Notes: a model not told the origin generated them from the sequence alone. Positions 1 to 5,608 are shown, numbered from the stretch's first letter. The stretch is 5,798 nucleotides of DNA from an uncultured Caulobacteraceae bacterium (GCA_937910255.1 CALEOQ010000326.1:1-5798), one strand, 5' to 3'. Translations and numbers: made by a program.

Positions 1-160
1 GGGGGGGGGGTGGGGGGGGGGGGGGGGCAGGCGGGGCGGGGCGAGGCGCGGGGGCATGTGGAGGTCCGGGCCGGGGCGGGGGGCGGACGCGGGCGGCTCG
101 GGGGGCAGGGCGGGCGAAGGCGGGCCGGGGCCCGCGGGCAGCGGGGTCGGGGCCGCGCGG
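1..160. other. Extreme G-rich contig-edge stretch, probable assembly/sequencing artefact
   Basis: Only about 15 of the first 160 bases are A or T, and the plus strand grows steadily richer in G towards position 1, ending in runs of 10, 9+7 and similar G tracts interrupted by single bases. Phosphodiesterase homology read from the right stops at about position 160. This looks like decayed sequence at a contig end, not coding DNA. Caveat: reads extending leftward off the contig are minus-strand reads, so a simple two-colour dark-cycle poly-G tail would appear here as C, not G. The exact cause is therefore unclear. Confidence 0.7.
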
Positions 161-858
161 ATGGCCCGGAAGGCGCGCAGGGGCCGCGGCTCGAAGCACT
201 GGACGAAGACCGGAGCGTCCCGGCGGTCCAGGTCGTTGTCGCGCAGCTCGGCGGCCAGCCGGGCGCTCATGGGCAGGCCGCGGGCCTCGAAATAGGTCGG
301 GTGCTTCATTTCGGGATAGACCCCGATCGTCCGGCCCGTCTGCTGGCTCTGCGCCTTGGCCAGGTCCGCCACTTCCTGGAAGGTGGGAATGGGCTCTTGG
401 CGATCGAAGGCGGCGCTGGTCGGCCGTAGGGCCGGCAGCCGCTCCTTGGTCCGCAGGGTCTTCAGCTCGGCCAGGGTGAAGTCCTCGGTGAACCAGCCGG
501 CGGTCTTCACCCCGTCGATCAGTCGTTCCGTGCGCCGGTCGGCGAAGTCGGGCCGCTCGGCCACATCGGTGGTTTCTGAGATTTCGTTCTCATGGCGGGC
601 CACCAGCGCCCCGTCCCGGGTCATCACCAGGTCCGGCTCGATGAAGTCGGCCCCCTGATCGATGGCCCGCTGATAGGCCGCAAGCGTGTGCTCGGGCCGC
701 TCGCCGCTGGCGCCGCGATGGGCGATGACTAGGGGACGCGCCCGGACGGGCTGGGCGAGAACGGGCTGGGCGAGGGCGGGCTGGGCGAGGCCAAGCTGGG
801 CGAAGGCCAGGGCCAGGGGGGCGGACGCCGTGAAGGCGCGACGGGTGAGGGCGCTCAT
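1..858 (-). CDS. Glycerophosphodiester phosphodiesterase, GlpQ-type, Tat-exported; 3' end missing/corrupt
   Basis: Hydrolyses glycerophosphodiesters to glycerol-3-phosphate plus an alcohol, probably in the periplasm. The ATG at 858 opens with TRRAF followed by a hydrophobic stretch, a good twin-arginine signal. The signal h-region and cleavage area contain an LAQ(P) repeat (residues 17-36). Mature GDPD motifs follow: HRGASGERPEHT (47-58, catalytic H47 and metal-site residues), IEPDL (E74, D76), RHEN (second catalytic H89), GWFTEDFTLAEL (about 121-132), IPTFQEV (157-163) and the metal glutamate in YPEMKHP (E183). Recognisable homology ends near residue 233 (FEPRPLRAFRAI). Beyond that the frame stays open to the edge but reads only as P/A/R-rich low complexity, where the family would continue for roughly another 100 residues. 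It starts 57 bp after suhB. There is no good Shine-Dalgarno, and a GCTAGATC -10-like element ends 6 nt before the ATG. Family is certain for residues 40-233; the last ~53 codons should not be trusted. Confidence 0.9.
   Translation of the reverse strand, partial: MSALTRRAFTASAPLALAFAQLGLAQPALAQPVLAQPVRARPLVIAHRGASGERPEHTLAAYQRAIDQGADFIEPDLVMTRDGALVARHENEISETTDVAERPDFADRRTERLIDGVKTAGWFTEDFTLAELKTLRTKERLPALRPTSAAFDRQEPIPTFQEVADLAKAQSQQTGRTIGVYPEMKHPTYFEARGLPMSARLAAELRDNDLDRRDAPVFVQCFEPRPLRAFRAIRAAPTPLPAGPGPPSPALPPEPPASAPRPGPDLHMPPRLAPPRLPPPPPHPPP
751..810 (-). repeat. Four tandem 15-bp units encoding an LAQ-type pentapeptide repeat in the signal peptide
   Basis: On the plus strand each unit starts with CTGGGCGA at 751, 766, 781 and 796, spaced exactly 15 bp apart. 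The first three units are nearly identical and the fourth has diverged. In the phosphodiesterase they encode residues 17-36, four pentapeptides ending in AQ (LAFAQ, LGLAQ, PALAQ, PVLAQ). They lengthen the hydrophobic/cleavage part of the Tat signal and provide several possible AxA-like cleavage points. The pattern suggests slippage or unequal exchange in a segment under weak constraint. Confidence 0.85.
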
Positions 859-870
859 GGCCCTGATCTA
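859..870 (-). promoter_or_regulatory. Candidate -10 element for a leaderless phosphodiesterase transcript
   Basis: Read on the minus strand, GCTAGATC (872-865) matches the Caulobacter housekeeping -10 form GCTANAWC. Its TAGATC core ends 6 nt before the ATG at 858, which would place the transcription start at or next to the A of the start codon. No convincing Shine-Dalgarno precedes this ATG. The nearest -35-like sequence, TTGACG (896-891), is 20 bp from TAGATC, longer than the usual 16-18, so the promoter call is tentative. Confidence 0.35.
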
Positions 871-915
871 GCCGCCCCTTGTGACGGTTGCGTCAAGCCG
901 TTGTTGCGGCCGGCC

Positions 916-1710
916 TCAGGCGGCGGCGCGCAGGCGCTCCAGCAGCATGGGATGCAGTTCCAGATTGGCTGCGCAGACCGAGCCTGCGCCCAGCACATCC
1001 TCACCGCCGTCGGCGTCGGTGACCTTGCCGCCCGCCTCGGTGATCAGCAGGATCCCGGCCGCCAGGTCCCAGCGGTTGAGGTCGCGCTCCCAATAGCCGT
1101 CGAACCGCCCGGCCGCCACATAGGCCATGTCCAGGGCCGCTGAGCCGAAGCGGCGCACGCCCGCCACCCGCTGGCTGATCTGGTGCAGCTCCTTCAGGAA
1201 TTTGGCGTGCTGGCCGTGGCCTAGGAAGGGGATGCCGGTGGCGATCACCGACTCGTCGAACCGGGTGCGGGCCGCCACCCGCAGGCGATGGTCGTTGAGG
1301 AAGCAGCCCTTGCCCTTCTCGGCCCAGAACAGCTCGTTGCTGACGGGGTTGTAGGTGAGCGCCGCGACGATGGCGCCCTGGCGCTCCAGAGCGATGTTGA
1401 TGGCGAAGTGCGGGATGGCGTGCAGGAAGTTGGTGGTGCCATCCAGGGGATCGACGATCCAGGTGTGGGTCTTGTCGGTGCCCTCGATCATGCCCCGCTC
1501 TTCCCCCAGGAAGCCGTAGCCGGGGCGCGCAGCGGTCAGCGCCTCGAAGATGGTCTGCTCGGCCTTGATGTCGGCGGCCGAGACGAAGTCGGCGGCGCTC
1601 TTCTTGGAGACCTGCAGCTCGGCCAGTTCGCCGAAATCGCGGTTGAGCCCGCGCGCAGCCTTGCGGGCGGCGTCGGACATGACTTTCAGAAGTGCGGTTT
1701 GCGTGGCCAC
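916..1710 (-). CDS. suhB: Inositol-1-monophosphatase family protein SuhB
   Basis: Mg2+-dependent phosphatase of the IMPase/FBPase-like superfamily, cytoplasmic, hydrolysing inositol-1-phosphate and related sugar phosphates; E. coli SuhB also acts in rRNA transcription antitermination. With the GTG at 1710 the protein is 264 residues, the usual family length. Seen motifs: GEE (69-71, metal glutamates 70-71), DPLDGTTNF (87-95, metal D87 and D90), a GSAALDMAYVAAGRFDGYWE segment (189-208) and WDLAAG (214-219, metal D215), followed by TEAGGKVTD. An ATG at 1806 in the same frame would add 32 P/A/R-rich residues with no family resemblance. The GTG is preferred because VATQTALLKVMSDAARKAARG matches the normal N-terminus, although the upstream GGAAC is only a weak ribosome site. 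It lies 117 bp after thiE and 57 bp before the phosphodiesterase. Exact substrate cannot be read from sequence. Confidence 0.93.
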   Translation of the reverse strand: MATQTALLKVMSDAARKAARGLNRDFGELAELQVSKKSAADFVSAADIKAEQTIFEALTAARPGYGFLGEERGMIEGTDKTHTWIVDPLDGTTNFLHAIPHFAINIALERQGAIVAALTYNPVSNELFWAEKGKGCFLNDHRLRVAARTRFDESVIATGIPFLGHGQHAKFLKELHQISQRVAGVRRFGSAALDMAYVAAGRFDGYWERDLNRWDLAAGILLITEAGGKVTDADGGEDVLGAGSVCAANLELHPMLLERLRAAA

Positions 1711-1777
1711 GGTCTGTTCCAGTGCGCGCAAGGGACGGGCGGCGGTGGTCGGCGCTCGGGCGGGAAATGGGCGGCGG

Positions 1778-1806
1778 AACCTAGTCGCCACGCCGCCCGA
1801 TGGCAA
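1778..1806 (-). promoter_or_regulatory. Weak candidate promoter for suhB
   Basis: On the minus strand, TTGCCA (1806-1801) and TAGGTT (1783-1778) are separated by 17 bp and lie about 70 bp before the preferred suhB GTG, in the 117-bp thiE-suhB gap. The spacing is ideal but the -10 is poor. This gap is the longest within the minus-strand gene row, which makes an internal promoter plausible. Confidence 0.25.
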
Positions 1807-1827
1807 GGCGGGGTGTCAGGCGGGCGC

Positions 1828-2493
1828 CTAGGCTTGTGTCTGGTCCTGGGCGGCGAGGCCCCGGGCGATGGCGGCGTTCAGGTCGCGGACGGCGGCGGCA
1901 GGTCCTTCTGGGTGAGCCCAGACTCCGGCCGAGACGGCCAGGAAGTCCGCGCCAGCGGCCACCAGGCCCTCGGCGTTGTCGGCCGTGATGCCGCCGATGG
2001 CCACGCAGGGGATTTCCATGGACTCCTGCCAGATGGTCAGCAGGTCGGGCTCGGCCCGGGTGGGGGCGTCCTTGGTAGTCGTCGGGAAGAAGGCGCCAAA
2101 GGCCACATAGTCGGCGCCGGCCTCGGCGGCCTCCATGGCCAGGTGGCGGCTGTCATGGCAGGTCACGCCGATCATCGCGCCCTTGCCCATGATCCTGCGC
2201 GCCTCGCGACAGGGGGGATCGTCCTGGCCCACATGCACCCCGTCGCAGGCCAGGGCGGCGGCCAGGTCGGGGCGGTCATTGAGGATCACCGCCACGTCGC
2301 GGCTGTGGGCGATGGGCATGATCACATCTACGGCCGCGGCGATCACCTCATCGGAGGCGCCTTTCAGGCGGACCTGCAGGGCGGCGACGTCGCCCGCGTC
2401 GAGGGTCTGGGCCAGGGTCCGGCCAAACGCGGCCAGGTCATCGAGGACCGGCGGGGTGATCAGATAGAGGCGGCAGTCGGGCGCGGTGCTCAT
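1828..2493 (-). CDS. thiE: Thiamine-phosphate synthase (ThiE family)
   Basis: Joins the pyrimidine HMP-PP and the thiazole phosphate to make thiamine monophosphate, a cytoplasmic TIM-barrel reaction releasing pyrophosphate. At 221 residues it has the usual length. Barrel landmarks in order: RLYLITPP (8-15), LQVRLK (39-44, the Q-x-R-x-K substrate strand), LNDRPDLA (71-78), DGVHVGQDD (84-92, diphosphate/Mg region), IGVTCHDS (108-115, where many ThiE have G-x-S-x-H), DYVAFGAFFPTTTK (128-141, classically G-P-x-x-P-T-x-T-K), AIGGI (165-169) and VSAGVW (187-192, usually VSAI). The pattern resembles divergent alphaproteobacterial ThiE. A non-catalytic TenI-like relative is less likely because Q40, K44, N72, D73 and the TTTK segment are kept. 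It begins 42 bp after the small membrane ORF without a strong ribosome site, so co-transcription with cydAB is possible but has no obvious functional logic. Confidence 0.87.
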   Translation of the reverse strand: MSTAPDCRLYLITPPVLDDLAAFGRTLAQTLDAGDVAALQVRLKGASDEVIAAAVDVIMPIAHSRDVAVILNDRPDLAAALACDGVHVGQDDPPCREARRIMGKGAMIGVTCHDSRHLAMEAAEAGADYVAFGAFFPTTTKDAPTRAEPDLLTIWQESMEIPCVAIGGITADNAEGLVAAGADFLAVSAGVWAHPEGPAAAVRDLNAAIARGLAAQDQTQA

Positions 2494-2535
2494 GCGCCCG
2501 CTTCTAGCTGGCTGAGGCCTTGAAGGGGAGGGGGC

Positions 2536-2688
2536 TCATTCCAGGCCAAGCAGGGCGCGCAGGCTGTAGGCCACGACGCCGGTCGCGGCCATGCCGGCCA
2601 GGGCGAGCGCGATGAACCAGCCCAGGCGGCGCGCCAGCGGCGGACGGGGAGCGTCGGCCTCCGGCGGGCCCTCAATGATATCCCGCAT
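2536..2688 (-). CDS. DUF2474/CydX-like single-span small subunit of the bd oxidase
   Basis: A 50-residue ORF (ATG at 2688, TGA at 2538-2536). The first ~18 residues are acidic/proline-rich (MRDIIEGPPEADAPRPP). Basic LARRLGW follows, then one transmembrane helix (about 24-42, FIALALAGMAATGVVAY) and a short tail SLRALLGLE. The RR-L-G-W-F...G-V-V-A-Y-x-(L)-R pattern matches my memory of the DUF2474 family, encoded directly after cydB in cyanide-insensitive-type bd oxidase operons; E. coli CydX and CydH are analogous mini-subunits that stabilise the hemes. Its start lies inside cydB (17-nt overlap) and is preceded at a 6-nt spacing by AAGGTGG (2701-2695), one mismatch from a perfect Shine-Dalgarno. 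Its role as an oxidase subunit is inferred from position and topology. Confidence 0.8.
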   Translation of the reverse strand: MRDIIEGPPEADAPRPPLARRLGWFIALALAGMAATGVVAYSLRALLGLE

Positions 2689-3697
2689 CGGCGCCCACCT
2701 TGCCGCGGAACACCCAGTAGACCCAGACCGTATAGGCCAGGATCACCGGCAACAGGATCGCCACCCCCACCAGCATCAGCCCCAGCGCATTCTCCGCAGA
2801 CGCCGCCTGGCGGAAGGTCAGGTCGTAAGGAACTATATTGGGGAAGAAGCCGACGGCCAGCCCCAGATAGCCCGAGACGAAGACCGTCAGGGCGCCGAGG
2901 AAGGGCACCACATGGCCGCCCCTGGCCAGGCCGAACACCACCAGGGCCAGACCCGCCAGCCCCAGCAGCGGAATGGGCGAGAGCAGGCCCAGGCGGGCGA
3001 GGTCAAAGGCGCCGTCCTCAAAGCCCCAGCGGGCCGCCACTTCGGGATGAACGAACAGGGTCGCGACGCTCACCACCGCCAGCAGGGCGGCGCTGGCGAT
3101 CGCCGCCCGCCAGGCCCAGCGCCGGGCGTCGCCGTGCAGATCATCCTCGGTGCGCCAGATCAGCCAGGTGGAGCCCAGCAGGGTGTAGCCGGCGGCCAGG
3201 CCCACGGCCACCAGCAGGGTATAGGGCGTCAGCCAGTCGAAGGGGCCGCCGCCGAAGGCCTCGCCGTCCAGGGTCACCCCCTGGATGAAGCCGCCGAGCA
3301 CGAGGCCCTGGGCGAGCGCGGCCACGGTCGATCCGCCGGCGAAGGCGGCGGTCCAGAAGGCCTTGCCCCTGGCGCGGGCCCGGGCGCGGAACTCAAACGC
3401 CACCCCGCGCAGGATCAGCGCCATCATCATCAGCAGGATAGGGATGTAGAGGGCCGGCATGATCACCGCATAGGCCAGCGGGAAGGCGGCGAAGAGTCCG
3501 CCGCCGCCCAGGACCAGCCAGGTCTCGTTGCCGTCCCAGAAGGGGGCGATGGTGTTCATCATGGTGTCCCGGTCCCGGGGCGAGCGGGCGAACGGGAACA
3601 GGATGCCGATGCCCAGGTCGAACCCGTCGAGCATCACATAGAGCAGCACGGCCAGGGCGATGATGCCGGCCCAGATGAGGGGCAGGTCGAGGTCCAT
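2672..3697 (-). CDS. cydB: Cytochrome bd-type quinol oxidase subunit II (CydB/CioB)
   Basis: Integral membrane partner of CydA in the quinol:O2 oxidoreductase. It stabilises the complex and, in known structures, helps shape proton and oxygen access. It has 341 residues, shorter than E. coli CydB (379). The N-terminal half shows family hallmarks: MLDGFDLGIG (22-31, conserved acidic D24/D27), NTIAPFWDGNETWLVLGGGG (48-67, with W60) and FAAFPLAYAVIMPALYIPI. Several hydrophobic helices follow, ending in VILAYTVWVYWVFRGKV. The short length, DGNETW form and following DUF2474-like ORF favour the cyanide-insensitive (CIO) subgroup. The ATG overlaps the cydA stop by one base (TGATG) and has a perfect AGGAGGA (3710-3704) at 6 nt, so translation is coupled. 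Confidence 0.97.
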   Translation of the reverse strand: MDLDLPLIWAGIIALAVLLYVMLDGFDLGIGILFPFARSPRDRDTMMNTIAPFWDGNETWLVLGGGGLFAAFPLAYAVIMPALYIPILLMMMALILRGVAFEFRARARARGKAFWTAAFAGGSTVAALAQGLVLGGFIQGVTLDGEAFGGGPFDWLTPYTLLVAVGLAAGYTLLGSTWLIWRTEDDLHGDARRWAWRAAIASAALLAVVSVATLFVHPEVAARWGFEDGAFDLARLGLLSPIPLLGLAGLALVVFGLARGGHVVPFLGALTVFVSGYLGLAVGFFPNIVPYDLTFRQAASAENALGLMLVGVAILLPVILAYTVWVYWVFRGKVGADAGYH

Positions 3698-5109
3698 CAG
3701 CGGTCCTCCTGAGGGTCGGATTCGCCGGGGCTCTTGGGCGCGGCGCCGAGGGCCCAGCCTGGCGCGCGGTCTTCGGTCGGCGGCGGCTCGTGCGCCCCGC
3801 CCAGGGGCCCCTGGGCCAGCATCCGCAGAATGTAGAGGGCGCCGACGCTGAACACGATCCCATAGACGATGAGGAAGGCCAGCAGCGACGCCGAGACCGA
3901 GCCTGCGCCCACGGGCGAGACGGCGTCCTCGGTGCGCAGGACCCCGTAGATGACGTAGGGCTGGCGGCCCACCTCGGCGACAATCCAGCCGGAGATCACG
4001 GCGACGAACCCGGCCGGCCCCATGGCCACGCAGGACCGCAGGAAGGCGGGGCTGCGGGCGATGCGTCCGCGCCAGGCCAGCCAGGCGCCCCAGAACCCGA
4101 GCGCAATCATCGCCAGGCCGAGGCCGACCATGAGCCGGAAGGCCCAGAAGACGATGAAGACCGGCGGGCGATCCTCAGGCGCAAAGGCCTCCAGACCCTG
4201 AACCTCGGCGCCTGTCGAGCCGGCGGTGATCAGGCTGCCAAGCTTGGGGATGGACAGCTCCCAGCGGTTGCCTTCGATCTCCCGGTCCGGCCAGGCGGCG
4301 ATGTGGAAGGCCTGCTCCGTGCGGGTCTCCCAGAAGGCCTCGATGGCGGCCAGCTTGGCTGGCTGGTGACGCATGACGTCCTTGCCCGACAGGTCGCCCA
4401 CCAGCAGTTGCAGGGGGGCGACGATGGCCAGCATGCCGATGGCCATCTTCAGGGCCATGGCCGATTCCGGCTCCGTGGCGTCTCGCAGCAGCCGGAAGGC
4501 GCTGGCGGCGGCCACCACCAGGGCGGTGGTCAGATAGGCGGCCAGCACCATGTGGGCGAGGCGCTCGGGGAAGGTGGGCGAGAAGATCACCTGCAGCCAG
4601 TTCACGGCCACGAGGCCCTCCTCGACCGTGCCGGCGAAGCCCGACGGGCTCTGCATCCAACTGTTGGCCGAGATGATCCAGAAGGCCGAGGTGAGCGTGC
4701 CGAACGCCACCAGCACCGTGGAGGCGAAGTGGAGGCCCGGCCCCACCTTCTTCCAGCCGAACAGCATCACGCCGAGGAAGCTGGCCTCAAGGAAGAAGGC
4801 GGCCAGAACCTCGAAGGCGAACAGTGGGCCGATCACCGGGCCGGCCACGGCGGAGAAGACGCTCCAGTTGGTGCCGAGCTGGTAGCTCATGACCACGCCG
4901 CTCACCACGCCCATCCCGAACGAGATGGCGAACACCTTCACCCAGAACAGATAGAGGGTTTTGAAGGTCTCGTTCCGTGTCGTCAGCCAAAGCCCTTCGA
5001 GGACGGCGAGGTAACTCGCAAGTCCAATGGTGAAGCTTGGAAAGATGATGTGGAACGCGATCGTGAATGCGAACTGGATTCGCGAAAGAAGCAGCGCGTC
5101 GAAGTCCAT
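3697..5109 (-). CDS. cydA: Cytochrome bd-type quinol oxidase subunit I (CydA/CioA)
   Basis: Catalytic, heme-bearing subunit in the inner membrane: oxidises quinol on the periplasmic side and reduces O2 to water with high oxygen affinity and no proton pumping. At 470 residues it is shorter than E. coli CydA (522), consistent with a short Q-loop. Visible functional residues: H20 in AFHIIFPSF (high-spin heme ligand), FEVLAAFFLEASF with E100 and E108 (proton path/heme site), ERLAHM with H186 and FWAFRLMVG with M327 (heme b558 ligands), Q-loop QPAKLAAIEAFWET with K252 and E257, and GRQPY (381-385) where GRQPW is usual. The tail after residue ~435 is hydrophilic, Pro/Ala/Glu-rich and poorly conserved. 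GGGAG (5123-5119) precedes the ATG by 9 nt. It diverges from bfd across 180 bp holding a Fur-like dyad; I see no TTGAT-N4-ATCAA FNR/FixK box there. Confidence 0.97.
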   Translation of the reverse strand: MDFDALLLSRIQFAFTIAFHIIFPSFTIGLASYLAVLEGLWLTTRNETFKTLYLFWVKVFAISFGMGVVSGVVMSYQLGTNWSVFSAVAGPVIGPLFAFEVLAAFFLEASFLGVMLFGWKKVGPGLHFASTVLVAFGTLTSAFWIISANSWMQSPSGFAGTVEEGLVAVNWLQVIFSPTFPERLAHMVLAAYLTTALVVAAASAFRLLRDATEPESAMALKMAIGMLAIVAPLQLLVGDLSGKDVMRHQPAKLAAIEAFWETRTEQAFHIAAWPDREIEGNRWELSIPKLGSLITAGSTGAEVQGLEAFAPEDRPPVFIVFWAFRLMVGLGLAMIALGFWGAWLAWRGRIARSPAFLRSCVAMGPAGFVAVISGWIVAEVGRQPYVIYGVLRTEDAVSPVGAGSVSASLLAFLIVYGIVFSVGALYILRMLAQGPLGGAHEPPPTEDRAPGWALGAAPKSPGESDPQEDR

Positions 5110-5220
5110 CTGGTCTCACTCCCAGGCGGCGGTCGCGGCGGGACTCTTGCGCCTAAGACGGGCGTAGACCAAGCCGCCGCCGCGCGACATAGGGTCGCGC
5201 CAAAAAGGCGGGCCGCAAGC

Positions 5221-5235
5221 TGCAAATGATTTGCA
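5221..5235. promoter_or_regulatory. Fur-like operator, perfect 15-bp dyad, in the cydA/bfd divergent region
   Basis: TGCAAATGATTTGCA is a perfect 7-1-7 inverted repeat and agrees with the alphaproteobacterial Fur-box form as I know it. It overlaps the predicted -35 of bfd (TTTGCA/TTGCAA, 5230-5236), the classical position for repression by iron-loaded Fur. The same site is 112 bp upstream of the cydA ATG, so an effect on the oxidase operon is possible but depends on where that promoter lies. Confidence 0.75.
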
Positions 5236-5258
5236 AGCACGTTCGCATCTGCTAGATG
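5231..5258 (+). promoter_or_regulatory. Candidate sigma-70-type promoter for bfd
   Basis: -35 TTGCAA (5231-5236) and -10 TAGATG (5253-5258), spacing 16 bp. The -10 lies within GCTAGATG, close to the Caulobacter form GCTANAWC. Predicted transcription start is near 5265, giving a ~25-nt leader with GGGGAG (5273-5278) as the ribosome site. The -35 is embedded in the Fur-like dyad. Confidence 0.55.
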
Positions 5259-5289
5259 TCGATGCGTCGCCTGGGGAGTCAAACCGCTC

Positions 5290-5475
5290 GTGTACGTCTG
5301 TAATTGCAACGGTATTCGCGAACGTGAGGTCCGCGCGGCGGTCGCCGCCGGCGCCAGCCGTCCGTCGGAAATCTTCAAGGCTTGCGACGCCAAGCCCCAG
5401 TGCGCCCGCTGCGTCTGCGACATGCGTGAGTATCTGCAGGACCAGCGCGAAGCCCTGCGCTACGCCGCCGAATAG
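5290..5475 (+). CDS. bfd: Bacterioferritin-associated ferredoxin Bfd
   Basis: Small [2Fe-2S] protein that docks on bacterioferritin and passes electrons to its hemes, so that stored Fe3+ is reduced and released when iron is scarce. The ORF is 61 residues, the normal size. Cluster ligands C4 and C6 (YVCNCNG) and C38 and C41 (QCARC) have exactly the C-x-C...C-x2-C spacing of E. coli Bfd; two extra cysteines (C32, C43) are also present. The start is a GTG at 5290, because family homology begins right there (Met-Tyr-Val-Cys) and no in-frame ATG fits. GGGGAG (5273-5278) lies 11 nt upstream, slightly far. bfr follows 133 bp downstream with its own Fur-like site, so the two genes may be separately controlled. 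Confidence 0.95.
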   Translation: MYVCNCNGIREREVRAAVAAGASRPSEIFKACDAKPQCARCVCDMREYLQDQREALRYAAE

Positions 5476-5494
5476 GCAGGCAGATTTCCCGGCC

Positions 5495-5514
5495 CTGGCG
5501 ACTTTCTTCGCCAG
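5495..5514 (+). terminator. Small hairpin after bfd, possible weak terminator
   Basis: CTGGCG (5495-5500) and CGCCAG (5509-5514) form a perfect 6-bp stem with an 8-nt pyrimidine-rich loop, 19 nt after the bfd stop. There is no T-tract behind it, so intrinsic termination would be inefficient. It directly abuts the second Fur-like site. Confidence 0.35.
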
Positions 5515-5529
5515 CGCAAATCACTTGCA
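5515..5529. promoter_or_regulatory. Second Fur-like site, upstream of bfr
   Basis: CGCAAATCACTTGCA differs from the perfect site at 5221 at one flanking base, the central base and one right-arm base; the core is GCAAAT-C-ACTTGC with one mispair. It lies 11 bp upstream of a TTGACA -35-like hexamer, and so upstream of the bfr promoter and not over it. That placement would suit activation or remote binding better than simple occlusion. Confidence 0.5.
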
Positions 5530-5539
5530 AACATAGGCT

Positions 5540-5568
5540 TTGACACGGCGCGGTCGTCGCCTGAGGTT
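5540..5568 (+). promoter_or_regulatory. Tentative bfr promoter: consensus -35, unclear -10
   Basis: TTGACA (5540-5545) is a full-consensus -35 hexamer in the 133-bp bfd-bfr gap. At 16-18 bp spacing the sequence is GAGGTT-like (about 5563-5568), a poor -10. A weak basal promoter assisted by an activator would look like this, but chance is not excluded. Confidence 0.3.
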
Positions 5569-5608
5569 GCGCGCAAATCTGTTTGTGACGTGAGGAAAGG
5601 AGCCCCCT

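Noticed and set aside
10..429. Gly/Arg-rich plus-strand open frame at the left edge
   Set aside because: Lies in the suspect G-rich stretch and antisense to phosphodiesterase motifs.
882..895. TGACG-GTTG-CGTCA hairpin after suhB as a terminator
   Set aside because: Only a 5-bp stem without a T-tract; could equally be chance.
1790..1827. CGCCCG/CGGGCG inverted repeat after thiE as a terminator
   Set aside because: Six-bp stem with a ~21-nt loop and no T-tract; expected by chance at this GC content.
1288..2523. 411-codon plus-strand open frame across suhB and thiE
   Set aside because: Spans two real minus-strand genes and their gap; Gly-rich translation with no recognisable domain.
2591..3712. 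373-codon plus-strand open frame opposite cydB
   Set aside because: Antisense shadow of cydB with hydrophilic low-complexity translation.
5180..5199. Sigma-54-type (TGGC...TTGC) promoter for cydA on the minus strand near TTTTTGGCGCG
   Set aside because: The -12 GC element is absent at the required spacing.
3790..5229. 479-codon plus-strand open frame opposite cydA
   Set aside because: Antisense to an unmistakable cydA; the translation is G/D/H/Q-rich without any fold signature, as expected from codon bias in high-GC DNA.
5573..5587. Third Fur-like site (GCAAAT-CT-GTTTGT) in the bfr leader
   Set aside because: Half-site spacing is off by one and the right arm is degraded; too weak to call.
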